Assembly (NCBI GenBank): GCA_903930535.1
Contig: CAIYYX010000044.1
Location: 1 to 49,688 of the forward strand
DNA from: an uncultured Sterolibacterium sp.
GTDB taxonomy: Bacteria > Pseudomonadota > Gammaproteobacteria > Burkholderiales > Rhodocyclaceae
Direction: 5' to 3'
DNA: 49,688 bases
The translations under genes were made by a program, and so were the position numbers. The notes beneath the pieces are model-generated. The model was not told the DNA's origin and did not search any database. It saw only the letters and a list, made by a program, of their open reading frames with translations. The number at the start of each line of letters is the position of its first letter. Position 1 is the stretch's first letter. Shown piece after piece: positions 37,415-47,126 of the stretch.

Positions 37415-37430
37415 AACAACCCTTGAGCCA
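37415..37430 (-). promoter_or_regulatory. Weak sigma-54-like element before fliL
   Basis: On the minus strand TGGCTC-N5-TTGTT stands about 33 bases before the fliL ATG. The -24 part is good but the near-invariant GC of the -12 element is GT. It is offered only because sigma-54 elements precede flgB, flgK and fliE. Confidence 0.22.
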
Positions 37431-37479
37431 TAGTATTCCGGGTCGAGTCTTCTGAATCTTTTAGCAGCAGTTCAGGTGT

Positions 37480-39066
37480 TCAGGCAAAGACATCGACCAG
37501 ACTATTGCTTTGCTTCAGCCACGGGGCCTCCACGCTTATCTGGCGCAGGTCGCTGCCCCCTTGCGCAAAGTTACCCGATCGGCGTGCCGGATTATCCCAG
37601 TTTTCTTGTTTGTTTGCATATTGATTGGACGATTCGGAACCGACGTGGGCCTGGCCAAGATTTATCCCGGCATCGGCAAGAATTTCGCGCAATCGCGGCA
37701 ATGCAGCCTCCAGAGCATCGCGCACCGCAGGGTTGGCTGAGGTGAAGGAGGCGTTAGCTTGATCGCCTGTCATGGATAGCGTGACTTCCACCCGGCCCAG
37801 AGCAGGAGGATTGAGTACCAGTTCGGCACGCTGTTGCTGGTGTCCGACCATCCATACTACCTTGTCGCCAAACTCGCCGTCCCAGCCGCGGGTTCCGACT
37901 GGCGTTTCCAGCTTGAGCGGAACAGTTGCAGGCGCTACGCTTGCTTGAGTCTGCATGACGTTCTGGGCTGTGACCAACTGGTTTTCGAAAGTGAGTTTCG
38001 GCGCTGCCGCATCGACATTGTTGGCGTGCCCGTCCTTGGCATCGCCGATTGGCGACGGCACGGCGGCAGATATTGCCGTTTCCGCGACTCTTTTCGCGGC
38101 CATGTCGCCGCCAGACTGTGCCTGGATAGGCGCTGCTGGGGCGCTGGCGAGCTGCAAGGGAGTCGCTGCAGACGGCTTTTTTTCGGAGGTTTTCGGGACA
38201 GTGTCTGGCTTCGCTCCCATCGACTGCGATAGCAGCGCGGCAAGACCTTCTGCAGTCGGCTCCTGGGCTACGGCGACATCGGCTTTCGTTGTCGTTGCGA
38301 CAGATGCTGACGCGGCACTAGCCATCTGGGGGGCAGCGGTCACCTGTGTGGCGGCAGCCAACTGGGTTGCAACAGCCATCATCTCGGCGGGAACGGTCAC
38401 CAGCGCGGCAGCATCATTGTTTGACGTTTTGGCTGCGAGATCCTTGGGGACTTTCTCCATCGTTGCCGCGAGACCGGCTACCGGCGCAGCAACTGAAACC
38501 GGCACGGCAGGGAGTGCCGCAGCGGTATCGGTTATCGGCAAGGCAGTGGTCAACGGCAGGGCAGGAGTCGCCAGCAGTTCTGAGGTTGCCGACAGTTCTG
38601 AAGTCACCGGCAGGGCAGAGGTCGGCAGCAGGGCAGAAGTCGCCAGCAGGGCAGATGGATCGGTCACGGGCTGAGTCGCCTGAGCCGCAGTGAGTTGCTG
38701 CGTGTCTTCGGGTGCGACAAGGGGCTTTTTCTCAGTTGGCATCAACCCTGCACCGGAATTGACCATAGTCCCCATGGACAGCAGCAGAGCGGCAAGGCCG
38801 TCGGGGGGCATATCCTCCGGGGTCGTCGCTTTGGCGGCAGGAATTGCCACCGGTGTCTCGCCTGCCTTGGCTTGTGCCATCTGGCGTTGCAGCACGGCAG
38901 CAAAGGGAGAGACATCCTTTCCCTGTACAACTGCGGAATCTGCGGCGGCGCTTGCGCTGGAGGCGTCCGCCGAGTTTTCGATACCCCCGTGGCCGGCGGC
39001 AACCGGGCGGGCAGTGCTGGCGGCGGGGGGCGACGACAGGTTGGGTATTACGATGGTTTCCGGCAT
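37480..39066 (-). CDS. fliK: FliK, hook-length control protein
   Basis: Secreted ruler that measures hook length and triggers the FlhB switch. The product has 528 residues from ATG 39066; an in-frame GTG at 39126 would add 20 residues, but neither start has a strong ribosome site. The long Ala/Thr/Val/Pro-rich N-terminal part is low complexity and includes seven 6-residue repeats. The C-terminal Flg_hook domain (about 395-490) shows GDKVVWMVGHQQQRAELVLNPPALGRVEVTL, typical of FliK. It ends the fliFGHIJK run. Confidence 0.92.
   Translation of the reverse strand: MPETIVIPNLSSPPAASTARPVAAGHGGIENSADASSASAAADSAVVQGKDVSPFAAVLQRQMAQAKAGETPVAIPAAKATTPEDMPPDGLAALLLSMGTMVNSGAGLMPTEKKPLVAPEDTQQLTAAQATQPVTDPSALLATSALLPTSALPVTSELSATSELLATPALPLTTALPITDTAAALPAVPVSVAAPVAGLAATMEKVPKDLAAKTSNNDAAALVTVPAEMMAVATQLAAATQVTAAPQMASAASASVATTTKADVAVAQEPTAEGLAALLSQSMGAKPDTVPKTSEKKPSAATPLQLASAPAAPIQAQSGGDMAAKRVAETAISAAVPSPIGDAKDGHANNVDAAAPKLTFENQLVTAQNVMQTQASVAPATVPLKLETPVGTRGWDGEFGDKVVWMVGHQQQRAELVLNPPALGRVEVTLSMTGDQANASFTSANPAVRDALEAALPRLREILADAGINLGQAHVGSESSNQYANKQENWDNPARRSGNFAQGGSDLRQISVEAPWLKQSNSLVDVFA
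38527..38652 (-). repeat. 18-bp tandem repeat (seven copies) inside fliK
   Basis: Seven in-frame 18-base units encode ALLATS, ALLPTS, ALPVTS, ELSATS, ELLATP, ALPLTT and ALPITD. Copies are diverged at the DNA level. Since FliK length relates to hook length, changes in copy number could matter, but none can be seen from one sequence. Confidence 0.8.
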
Positions 39067-39146
39067 TTTCGTTCTTAGGCGCGTGGCTGACGACTGCCAT
39101 GCAGCAAACAACGTGCCACCTTTCACCCAGAGGCGTCTATCCGGCG

Positions 39147-39602
39147 TTATTCTTCATTGCTGTCGCCATCGACGCGATGATTTCGCGCGGCATGCTCGTC
39201 CTGGACTTTCTGTTCCTTGCGGTTCTCGATGAACTGTTCCCGGCTGTGATGGCGCTGCGACAGGGTGTCAAATGCCTTGACCTGGCTGCGTTGATCAAGC
39301 CAGGCACGCTGGCCGGCGACGGTGCGCTGCTTGGCCTGTGCGGCCATATTCTGGGCTTGGGCAATAGCTTGATCGAGCTTGACCAGGAAGAACTGATAGT
39401 TGTTCATGGTATCGCGACCGATGCCAAGCTTGGCCGCGGCGACGAAGCGCTCACTATACTCATCGCGGTATTGTTGCAGCAGAACGACCCTCTGGTCGTC
39501 CTTTTGCGCGCCGGCCAAAAGCTCTACCAGTTTTCGCCCAGCCTCGTCCATGCGCAGTTGGGAAAGATCGAGCAGAGTTTGCAGTGAGAAGGGCTTGGCC
39601 AC
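39147..39602 (-). CDS. fliJ: FliJ, export ATPase stalk protein
   Basis: Coiled-coil protein of 151 residues that sits in the FliI hexamer and contacts FlhA. It starts at GTG with MAKPFSLQTLLDLSQLRMDEAGRKL and is helical over its whole length, rich in Gln, Arg and Glu. It follows fliI by 28 bases. FliJ is poorly conserved in sequence; length, composition and position support the call. Confidence 0.9.
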   Translation of the reverse strand: MAKPFSLQTLLDLSQLRMDEAGRKLVELLAGAQKDDQRVVLLQQYRDEYSERFVAAAKLGIGRDTMNNYQFFLVKLDQAIAQAQNMAAQAKQRTVAGQRAWLDQRSQVKAFDTLSQRHHSREQFIENRKEQKVQDEHAARNHRVDGDSNEE

Positions 39603-39630
39603 GATGATTCAGTGACGGAAAACTGCGATT

Positions 39631-41034
39631 CTAAGGCAGTTGAGAAAATAATTGCACGAGATCATCGAGGCTTTCGGAATAACCGGCGCGCTGGTCAATT
39701 TGCTGTTGCAGGAAGGATTCCATCCGCGGCAGCAAGGCGATTGCCTGGTCCAGCAGCGGATCGGAACCGGCAGAGTAGGCGCCGACGGCGATCAGGTCGC
39801 GGGCTCGCTGGTAACGCGAGTAGAGTTGCTTGAAGCGACGCACCTGCTCTAGGTGCGCGGGCGCTATCAGATTGGTCATGGCGCGGCTGATCGATTGCTC
39901 TATGTCGATTGCCGGGTAGTGGCCGGCATCCGAGAGGCTGCGCGACAGTATGATGTGGCCGTCAAGAATGGCGCGTGCCGAATCCGCGATCGGGTCCTGC
40001 TGATCGTCGCCTTCTACCAGCACTGTATAGAACGCGGTGATCGAGCCGCCGCCTTCGGCGCCATTGCCGGCGCGCTCGACCAACTGCGGCAGGCGTGCGA
40101 ACACGGACGGCGGATAGCCCCGCGTCACCGGCGGCTCGCCGATCGCCAGGGCTATCTCGCGCTGCGCCATGGCAAAACGTGTCAGTGAATCCATGATGAG
40201 CAAGACATGTCTGCCCTGGTCGCGGAATTGCTCGGCAATCGCAGTGGCATAGGACGCACCCTGCAGGCGCATCAGAGGACTGGTGTCGGCTGGCGCAGCC
40301 ACCACGACGGAGCGGCGCAAGCCCTCCGGACCCAGGATTTGTTCTATGAATTCCTTGACCTCGCGGCCGCGTTCGCCGATCAGTCCGACCACGATGACTT
40401 CGGCTTCGGTGTAGCGGGCCATCATGCCCAGAAGCACACTTTTGCCCACGCCTGAGCCGGCGAAAAGACCCAGTCGCTGCCCGCGGCCGACGGTGAGCAG
40501 GGAGTTGATGGCGCGGATGCCGACATCGAGGCTGTGATCGATCGGCGCGCGCGCCAGGGGGTTGGAAGGGCGGGTTTGCAGCGGGCGCGACTGCTTGGTC
40601 AGGAGTGGGCCCAAGGCATCGAGCGGTTGGCCATTGCCGTCCAGCACGCGGCCGAGCAGTGCGTCGCCGACCGGTACATGCTTGGCGCGATCGACGGCGC
40701 GGCGCATGGTCGGCAGTCGCTCGCCGACCCGCAAGAGCGGCGGCGGCGTTTCCAGTGCGGTCACCTTGGCGCCTGGCCCCAAGCCATAGACTTCCTCGCT
40801 GGGCATCATGTAAAGCTTTTCACCGGAGAAACCGACGACCTCGGCCTCGACTTCTCTGCTGCCTGGAACCTGGATGTGGCAGCTTGATCCCAGTGACAGC
40901 TTGATGCCCGCCGCTTCCATCACCAGCCCGTTGATCCGCGTGAGGCGGCCGGAGAATTGAAAGGGGCTGGCCTGGGTTCCCAATACACGGCAGTCCTGGA
41001 GAAACTCCTGCCACTTGACGAGATGCGCGTTCAT
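39631..41034 (-). CDS. fliI: FliI, flagellar export ATPase
   Basis: F1-like ATPase that energises export, 467 residues. The Walker A motif AGSGVGKS is at 192-199, with [14 protein letters not shown] and [31 protein letters not shown] downstream, all characteristic. The ATG at 41034 overlaps the fliH stop (ATGA); the frame is open 11 codons further upstream. Intact. Confidence 0.96.
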   Translation of the reverse strand: MNAHLVKWQEFLQDCRVLGTQASPFQFSGRLTRINGLVMEAAGIKLSLGSSCHIQVPGSREVEAEVVGFSGEKLYMMPSEEVYGLGPGAKVTALETPPPLLRVGERLPTMRRAVDRAKHVPVGDALLGRVLDGNGQPLDALGPLLTKQSRPLQTRPSNPLARAPIDHSLDVGIRAINSLLTVGRGQRLGLFAGSGVGKSVLLGMMARYTEAEVIVVGLIGERGREVKEFIEQILGPEGLRRSVVVAAPADTSPLMRLQGASYATAIAEQFRDQGRHVLLIMDSLTRFAMAQREIALAIGEPPVTRGYPPSVFARLPQLVERAGNGAEGGGSITAFYTVLVEGDDQQDPIADSARAILDGHIILSRSLSDAGHYPAIDIEQSISRAMTNLIAPAHLEQVRRFKQLYSRYQRARDLIAVGAYSAGSDPLLDQAIALLPRMESFLQQQIDQRAGYSESLDDLVQLFSQLP

Positions 41035-41699
41035 GGCGGCGTCTGCTTGTCCTCGAAGTCGAGCCACTCCGAGCGCGCTCCGAGGCTCTCTGAGATGCGC
41101 TTCCAGCGCATCGCCAAGCTGGCGTCCAACTGGCTGCCCGCGGCTTCGACCAGGCAGTCGCCCCGCTGCAGGCGGGAATCCTCGTGAATGCGATGGCCGG
41201 CGTGGGAGATCTGGTCACCAAGATAAAGGCGTGCCAAGGAGGCATCCTCGGGATGCAGATGGATCACCGCATGCGGATGCGGCATCTGTGCCAAGGCCTC
41301 GCGTATCACTTCCAGTATCAGTTCGGGTTTGACTGTGAGGGCCTGACGAACCACCTGATGAGCGATCTCCAGGGCTAAGGCAAGAAGGTCCTCTGCCACC
41401 TGCTGGTCGAATCCGACGAGCGCCTCGTCGAGTTGGCTGACCATGGCCGCCATGCGTTCGCCCTCAGACAGCGCCTTCGCCTGGCCTTCCGCATAGCCTG
41501 CCTGCCTCCCCTCTGCGTGACCTGCCGAATAACCTGCCGCATGGCCTTTCTGTTCTGCCTGCTGCCTGATCTGTTCGATTTCCTCGGCTGTCGGAGGCAA
41601 GACAACCGGCTCATCCGCTCTTGTTGCTGAGCCATCGAAACTGGCCAACTCCCAGCGTTCCCAGGCGGTGAGCTTGCTCTTGTCGGCATCAGGTAACAT
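41031..41699 (-). CDS. fliH: FliH, regulator of the export ATPase
   Basis: Dimeric stalk protein that links FliI to FliN. The product is 222 residues. The central helix (about 55-100) has Gly-rich heptads ([18 protein letters not shown]), the GxxxG pattern known in FliH, and the C-terminal domain resembles the F1 delta subunit. It ends with the 4-base overlap into fliI and begins 17 bases after fliG. Confidence 0.93.
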   Translation of the reverse strand: MLPDADKSKLTAWERWELASFDGSATRADEPVVLPPTAEEIEQIRQQAEQKGHAAGYSAGHAEGRQAGYAEGQAKALSEGERMAAMVSQLDEALVGFDQQVAEDLLALALEIAHQVVRQALTVKPELILEVIREALAQMPHPHAVIHLHPEDASLARLYLGDQISHAGHRIHEDSRLQRGDCLVEAAGSQLDASLAMRWKRISESLGARSEWLDFEDKQTPP

Positions 41700-41716
41700 T
41701 TTCGCCCCGGTTTATC

Positions 41717-42709
41717 TCAGACGAAGGAGTCTTCGCCGCTGCCGCCGCCGAGCACGATTTGGCCCTCGTCGGCAAGGCGGCGGGCGATTTTCAGGATTTC
41801 CTTCTGCTCGGCCTCCACCTCGGACAGGCGAACCGGTCCTTTCGCTTCAAGATCTTCCTTGAGCATTTCGGCGGCGCGCTGCGACATGTTCCTGAAGATT
41901 TTGTCGCGCAGTTCTTCTGGAGCACCCTTCAAGGCAATGATCAGCGAATCGGACTGCACTTCGCGCAGCAGCAGCTGAATGCCGCGGTCGTCGACTTCGA
42001 GGAGGTTCTCGAATATGAACATCTCCTCGAGTATCTTCTGTGCGAGGTCAGGATCGTACTCGCGGACATTATCGATTATCGAAGTCTCGGCAGCCTGACC
42101 GACGGTGTTGAGGATTTCTGCGGCCTGACGGACGCCGCCCATCACGGTTTTCTTGATGCTCTCCGAGCCCATGAGCAGCCTCGTCAGCGCCTCATTCAAC
42201 TCATGCAGCGCCGAGGGTTGGACGCCGTCCAGGGTTGCGATGCGCAATAGCACGTCGTTCCTGAGCCGTTCGGTGAAGCCCTTGAGGATGTTGCCTGCCT
42301 GATCGAATTCGAGATGGACAAGAATGGTGGCAATGATTTGCGGATGTTCGTCCTTGATGAGGTCTGCGATGGTGTCGGCGTCTATCCACTTCAGGGCTTC
42401 GATGCCGGCGGTGTCGCCACCCATGATGTGCGAGAGCAGATTGGCGGCACGGTCGTCGCCCAGGGCTTTGGTCAGCATTGCCCGGATCTGGTCCGGCTCC
42501 ACCGTCTCCGCCACACCTGCATCGGCAAGTGCGCGGAACTCATCGATCACCGCCTCCACCTTGTCGCGCGGCCGCGTCTTCATTGCCGCCATTGCCGTAC
42601 CGAGTTTCTGAACCTCGCGCGGGTTTAGGTGTTTCAGGACTTCGGCAGCTTCATCCTCAGTGAGGGAGAGAAGCAGCAAAGCACCTTTCTCGACACCTTC
42701 AGCGCTCAT
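41717..42709 (-). CDS. fliG: FliG, rotor torque protein
   Basis: C-ring protein that meets the stators, 330 residues. Three domains can be seen: FliF-binding N-terminal, middle (with the EHPQ signature in KDEHPQIIATILVHLE), and the C-terminal charged torque helix with KIFRNMSQRAAEMLKEDLE. The ATG at 42709 overlaps the fliF stop codon (ATGA), so it is preferred over an ATG 18 bases upstream. Confidence 0.96.
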   Translation of the reverse strand: MSAEGVEKGALLLLSLTEDEAAEVLKHLNPREVQKLGTAMAAMKTRPRDKVEAVIDEFRALADAGVAETVEPDQIRAMLTKALGDDRAANLLSHIMGGDTAGIEALKWIDADTIADLIKDEHPQIIATILVHLEFDQAGNILKGFTERLRNDVLLRIATLDGVQPSALHELNEALTRLLMGSESIKKTVMGGVRQAAEILNTVGQAAETSIIDNVREYDPDLAQKILEEMFIFENLLEVDDRGIQLLLREVQSDSLIIALKGAPEELRDKIFRNMSQRAAEMLKEDLEAKGPVRLSEVEAEQKEILKIARRLADEGQIVLGGGSGEDSFV

Positions 42710-44331
42710 TGATTGCCGCCCACCCAATCCTTGATGATGTTGGCAACGACCTTGGGCTCGTTCTTGGCTATTTCTCGTGCGCTGGCGAGCTTTGCGTCAA
42801 AGTGCTCACGAAGGGATATCGCCGTCAGGTCGCTTTCAAGGGCGAGTTCATCGGCCACAGGCTCTACTTCTTCTACGACGGGAGGCGACATCAATTGAAC
42901 CATCAGCGGCTTGAGAATTTTGCTCCACAGGAAAAATGCGACGATGGCGACAACCACGTATTTGAAACCCTCGCGGGCCATCGCGAGCACTTCAGGATCC
43001 TTCCAGATGGGCGTCTCCGGAATGACTTCCTTCTCGCTGGGAGTAAATGAGGCGTTGGCGACGTTGAGCGTGTCTCCCCGCTCCGTGGAAAATCCCATCG
43101 CCTCACGCACCAGATCGGTCATTTGCTTCATCTCTGCGGCAGACAGGGGTACGGGTTTGATTTTACCATCCTTGTCGGGCGGCGCCAGCTTGTTATTGAC
43201 GACGACGGCAACGGAAAGTCGCTTGATCGTACCCGACGCACCCTTGGTGTGCTTGATCGTCTTGTCCAACTCATAATTGACGGTGGCGTTCCTGCTGACA
43301 GGCTGCTGACTGGAGCCGGCCTGGCCTCCGGAAACTGCGGGTGAAGTGATCGGTGCTGTTGCCGGCACCGGCGGTTGGTTGCTGAGCGCACCGGGAACGC
43401 CCGAGGCGCCGCCTGCGCCGGCCCCCGACTCTGCGGTTTGCTGGCTGCGTATCGCAGCTTCCGTGGCTGGATTGGGCTTGTAGCTTTCCGCCATCTGGTC
43501 GGTTTGCGAGAAATCGACATTGGCGGTAACTTGGGCATGGACATTGCCGGTTCCGACGACGGGTTCAAGTATGTTCTCGATCCGCTTGATATAGCTTGAT
43601 TCCAACTCGCGCAAATACTTGAATTGCGTCGGATCAAGGGTGGTATTGCGCAGCGAATCCTGCCTCTGGGAAATGAGGTTGCCGTTCTGGTCGATGACGC
43701 TGACACTTCCCGGAGACAACTGCGCCACGGAGGAGGAAACGAGATGAATGATGCCGGCGACCTGATTCGGCTCAAGGGTGCGGCCGGGGCTTAGGTTGAG
43801 CAGCACCGAGGCTGTGGGCTTTTGTTCGTCGCGCAAGAAAGCCGATTGCTTTGGAATGGCCAGATGCACCCTGGCACCGCGCACTTCCGAGAGCGACTGG
43901 ATGGAGCGGGCCAGTTCGCCCTCCAGCGCGCGCTGGTAATTGACCTGCTCGAGGAACTGGCTGGCACCGAGTTTCTGTGTCTCCATCACCTCGAATCCCA
44001 CCAGTCCGCCTTTGGGCAGTCCTTGCGATGCGAGTTTGAGACGGATTTCGTGGACCTGGCTGGCGGGAACGAGAATGGCGCCGCCGCCCGGGGTGAATTT
44101 GTAAGGCACGTTCATCTGTTGCAACGAGTCGATGATTTCGCCGCCGTCGCGTTCGGAGACATTGGAAAACAGCACGTTGTAATCGGGTGTCCGGCTCCAT
44201 GACCAGACCCCGACCAGCAAGGCGATGGATAGGGCAAAAACCGCCAGGGCGGCGAGTTTCTGGCCCGTGGATAGGCTGAAGAATCCTTGCAAGGAGAGGG
44301 GAAATGCTGTTGCCTGATCTGCGCTCGCCAT
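42706..44331 (-). CDS. fliF: FliF, MS-ring protein
   Basis: Builds the MS ring in the inner membrane, the base for rod and C-ring. Its 541 residues show two membrane helices (about 25-45 and 445-465), periplasmic ring-building domains between them (NVSERDGGEIIDSLQQMNVPYK; GARVHLAIPKQSAFLRDEQKPTASVLL), and a C-terminal FliG-binding tail. It is the first gene of fliFGHIJK. Unlike most relatives, fliE is not just upstream but lies 2.8 kb away in the opposite orientation. Confidence 0.96.
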   Translation of the reverse strand: MASADQATAFPLSLQGFFSLSTGQKLAALAVFALSIALLVGVWSWSRTPDYNVLFSNVSERDGGEIIDSLQQMNVPYKFTPGGGAILVPASQVHEIRLKLASQGLPKGGLVGFEVMETQKLGASQFLEQVNYQRALEGELARSIQSLSEVRGARVHLAIPKQSAFLRDEQKPTASVLLNLSPGRTLEPNQVAGIIHLVSSSVAQLSPGSVSVIDQNGNLISQRQDSLRNTTLDPTQFKYLRELESSYIKRIENILEPVVGTGNVHAQVTANVDFSQTDQMAESYKPNPATEAAIRSQQTAESGAGAGGASGVPGALSNQPPVPATAPITSPAVSGGQAGSSQQPVSRNATVNYELDKTIKHTKGASGTIKRLSVAVVVNNKLAPPDKDGKIKPVPLSAAEMKQMTDLVREAMGFSTERGDTLNVANASFTPSEKEVIPETPIWKDPEVLAMAREGFKYVVVAIVAFFLWSKILKPLMVQLMSPPVVEEVEPVADELALESDLTAISLREHFDAKLASAREIAKNEPKVVANIIKDWVGGNQ

Positions 44332-44418
44332 AACCTAATATCCAGTAAGAGCCCAATATGGCTACTGGCCAATTATGCCCGGGGGACAATAGGTCTGTAT
44401 GTGAAAAAAGGCCTGTTT

Positions 44419-44434
44419 TGGCCTGTATTTCGCC
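44419..44434 (+). promoter_or_regulatory. Possible sigma-54-like promoter before fleS
   Basis: TGGCCT-N5-TCGCC keeps the GG and GC pair ten bases apart, but the other positions are poor. It lies about 90 bases before fleS, between the divergent fliF and fleS genes. In Pseudomonas fleSR is RpoN-dependent, which is the reason for listing it. Confidence 0.25.
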
Positions 44435-44522
44435 TCTTATTCCTTGGCCTCGCCAAGTCCTGTCTTGTCTTGTCTGAGCCCGTCGAATCTGCCATCATTG
44501 TCCATAAGCCTCCATCAAAATC

Positions 44523-45743
44523 ATGACCCAAGACCCGCAAAAGGCCGAAACCGAGCCGGAAACCCAAAGTCTTGCCGAAGCCTTCCGCATTTTCAACCAG
44601 GCTTCGGAGGAGCTTTCCACCGCCTACACCAGCCTGCAAGGGCAGGTGAGCGTACTCACCGAGGAACTCGCCGCGGCTAACGGCGCCTTGCGCCAGCAGT
44701 ATCTGGAAAAGGCTGCGCTGACCGAACGCCTGTCGCTCTTGCTCGATGCCTTGCCTGCCGGAGTCGTCGTGCTCGATGCCGCAGGCCACGTCATGCAGGC
44801 GAATCCTACCTCCGAGGCTATCCTCGGCGCCGGCCTCGAGGCCCTGACTTGGGGGCAGGTTGAGGAACTGAGACTTGTTGCCGGAGACACGCCGGGAGAA
44901 TATCTGGCCGGGGACAGGGTTCAACGCCGCGTCGCGGTGACGGTGACGCCGCTGGACTCGGCCGGAGGCCGGATCGTTCTGCTGCATGACATCACCGAGG
45001 CGCATCGGCTCAAGGCGCAGGCAGAGCGGCACGAGCGCCTGGCAGCGATGGGCGAGATGGCGGCGCAGTTGGCTCACCAGTAGCGCACGCCGCTGGCCGC
45101 GGCCCTGCTCTATACCGCCAACCTGGAGAACCCCGACCTGCCGGCGGCCAGCCGCGCCAGCATCGTGCAAAAGGCGATTGCGCGCCTGCGTCATCTCGAG
45201 AGACTGATCCAGGACATGCTGCTCTTCGCCCGCGGCGAGGTGCTAGGTCGCGAGCCGATCGCCGTTGGCGAACTGCTGCAGGAACTGCGCCAGACCATAG
45301 AGCCGCTCGCTCGGGCGCGCGATGTCGCTTTCAGCGTTGATGATAGTATTGCGGCAATTGCCTTCACCGGTAACCGCAAGGCGCTCTTCGGGGCGCTCAT
45401 CAATCTGCTCGAGAATGCCTTGCAGGCCGCGGGCTCTGTGGCGGGCGGCGAACTCAAACTTGCGGTGCGCAGAATGGGAGAAACACTGGCTTTCAGCGTC
45501 AAGGACAATGGCCCAGGCATGACGCCAGCCGTCGGCGCACGCCTGTTCGAACCTTTTTTCACCACGCGCAGCGAAGGCACAGGCCTGGGGCTGGCCATCG
45601 CCCGCGGCGTGGCGCGCGCCCACGGCGGCAACATCGAGGTCAACTCCGAACTGGGTGCGGGCAGCGAATTCATTGTAACCCTGCCGCTATCAAGGCAGTC
45701 AGAGACAAACGACGACACGAAAGAACCATGCCTGAACATTTGA
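44523..45743 (+). pseudogene. fleS: FleS-like sensor histidine kinase, interrupted by an in-frame amber codon
   Basis: Cytoplasmic sensor kinase, partner of FleR. In frame it would be 406 residues: coiled coil (about 15-70), PAS domain (about 74-165, ALPAGVVVLDAAGHVMQAN), HisKA (about 172-240) and ATPase domain with N box NLLENALQAAG, G1 DNGPGM and G2 GTGLGLAIARG. A TAG at 45081-45083 (codon 187) falls inside the H box, which reads LAHQ-stop-RTPLAAALLY; Leu or Ile is expected there. The phospho-His is residue 185. Both sides are well conserved and in the same frame, so the change is recent, an error, or read through. The last 16 bases overlap fleR. Confidence 0.85.
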
Positions 45744-47056
45744 ACTTGCTCGTCGTCGAGGATGATGACGCTCTCCGCGATGCCCTCCTGATCACTCTGG
45801 AAGCCGCAGGCCATGAGGTCCAGGGTGCAGCCAGTGGGGCGCAGGCGCTCGATCTGATCGCCCGAAAGCAGTTCAACATGGTGATCTCGGACCTGCGCAT
45901 GACGCCCATGGATGGTCTGGTCTTGCTCGGCGAGATCCGCAATCGCGCCCCGCGCCTGCCGGTCCTGTTGATGACCGCCTTCGGCGATGTCGATAGGGCG
46001 GTGGCGGCGATGCGCGGCGGCGCCTGCGATTTCATGCTCAAGCCCTTCGAGCCCAAGGCGCTTCTCGACCAGATTGCCCGCTATGCCACGGCACCGCTTT
46101 CCGAGGGCGTGGTCGTCGAAGATCAGGCCACGCGCGACGTCCTGCTCTTGGCCGCACGCGTTGCCAGAACGGATGCGACCGTGCTCATGACGGGTGAATC
46201 GGGCACGGGCAAGGAAGTATTCGCGCGCTATATCCACGACCAGTCGATGCGTGCCAAGGGGCCTTTTGTCGCCATCAACTGCGCTGCGATACCCGACAAC
46301 CTGCTCGAGGCGACCCTTTTCGGCTACGAGAAGGGCGCGTTTACCGGCGCGCAGACGGCTCAGGCGGGCAAGTTCGAACAGGCCAACGGCGGCACCCTGC
46401 TGCTCGACGAAATCTCGGAAATGCCGCTGGCCTTGCAGGCGAAACTCCTGCGCGTGCTGCAGGAGCGCGAGGTGGAGCGCGTCGGCGGCAAGAAGCCGGT
46501 GCCGCTCGATATCCGCGTGCTCGCCACCAGCAACCGCGACATGGCGCAGGAGGTGAGAGAAGGCGGTTTCCGCGAGGATCTCTACTACCGGCTAAACGTC
46601 TTTCCCTTGCAGATTCCCGCCTTGCGCGAGCGTCCCGGCGACATCGTACCTCTGGCGCGACATTTCCTTGCCCTGCACGGCGGCCGCATGCTCCGGCCGG
46701 CAAGGCTTGCCGCCGATGCCGAGGCAATACTTGCCGGCCACGCCTGGCCAGGCAATGTCCGTCAGTTGGAGAACATCATGCAGCGTGCGCTGATTCTCGC
46801 GCCGAGCGAGATGATCGAAACGGAACATCTCATGTTTGCTGCCACCGTGCCGTTAACCGTAGCGATGGAGGCGCCGCAATTATTCGCCGAGACCACTGAC
46901 AACCCTGCGAGCATGAAGGATCTGGAGCGTCAGCACATTCTGGATACGCTGGCCGCAGTGGGCGGTTCACGCATCAAGGCGGTGGAGAAACTGGGCATTT
47001 CGGAGCGGACGCTGCGCTATAAACTGAAGCAGTATCGCGACGAAGGTTTGTTATGA
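45728..47056 (+). CDS. fleR: FleR-like sigma-54 response regulator
   Basis: NtrC-family activator of 442 residues, expected to switch on sigma-54 flagellar promoters. Receiver domain (about 5-120) with phospho-Asp55 and acidic pair near 12-13; AAA+ domain (about 130-360) with Walker A GESGTGKE (156-163), the sigma-54 contact loop GAFTGA (203-208) and Walker B LLLDEIS; and a Fis-type helix-turn-helix at the C-terminus (about 400-440, ISERTLRYKLKQYRDEGLL). It starts within the end of fleS. A sigma-54 promoter for fliE follows 9 bases after its stop codon. Confidence 0.93.
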   Translation: MPEHLNLLVVEDDDALRDALLITLEAAGHEVQGAASGAQALDLIARKQFNMVISDLRMTPMDGLVLLGEIRNRAPRLPVLLMTAFGDVDRAVAAMRGGACDFMLKPFEPKALLDQIARYATAPLSEGVVVEDQATRDVLLLAARVARTDATVLMTGESGTGKEVFARYIHDQSMRAKGPFVAINCAAIPDNLLEATLFGYEKGAFTGAQTAQAGKFEQANGGTLLLDEISEMPLALQAKLLRVLQEREVERVGGKKPVPLDIRVLATSNRDMAQEVREGGFREDLYYRLNVFPLQIPALRERPGDIVPLARHFLALHGGRMLRPARLAADAEAILAGHAWPGNVRQLENIMQRALILAPSEMIETEHLMFAATVPLTVAMEAPQLFAETTDNPASMKDLERQHILDTLAAVGGSRIKAVEKLGISERTLRYKLKQYRDEGLL

Positions 47057-47064
47057 GGCTTTCC

Positions 47065-47080
47065 TGGCACGTCGTTTGCT
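47065..47080 (+). promoter_or_regulatory. Sigma-54 promoter of fliE
   Basis: TGGCAC-N5-TTGCT is a full match to the -24/-12 consensus. It lies 9 bases after fleR and 47 bases before the fliE ATG at 47127. It is the best sigma-54 promoter in the window and gives fliE its own transcript. Confidence 0.85.
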
Positions 47081-47126
47081 ATTAGAATTCACTGAAAGGT
47101 CCGCTGGGCGGAACTTGGAGATGACC

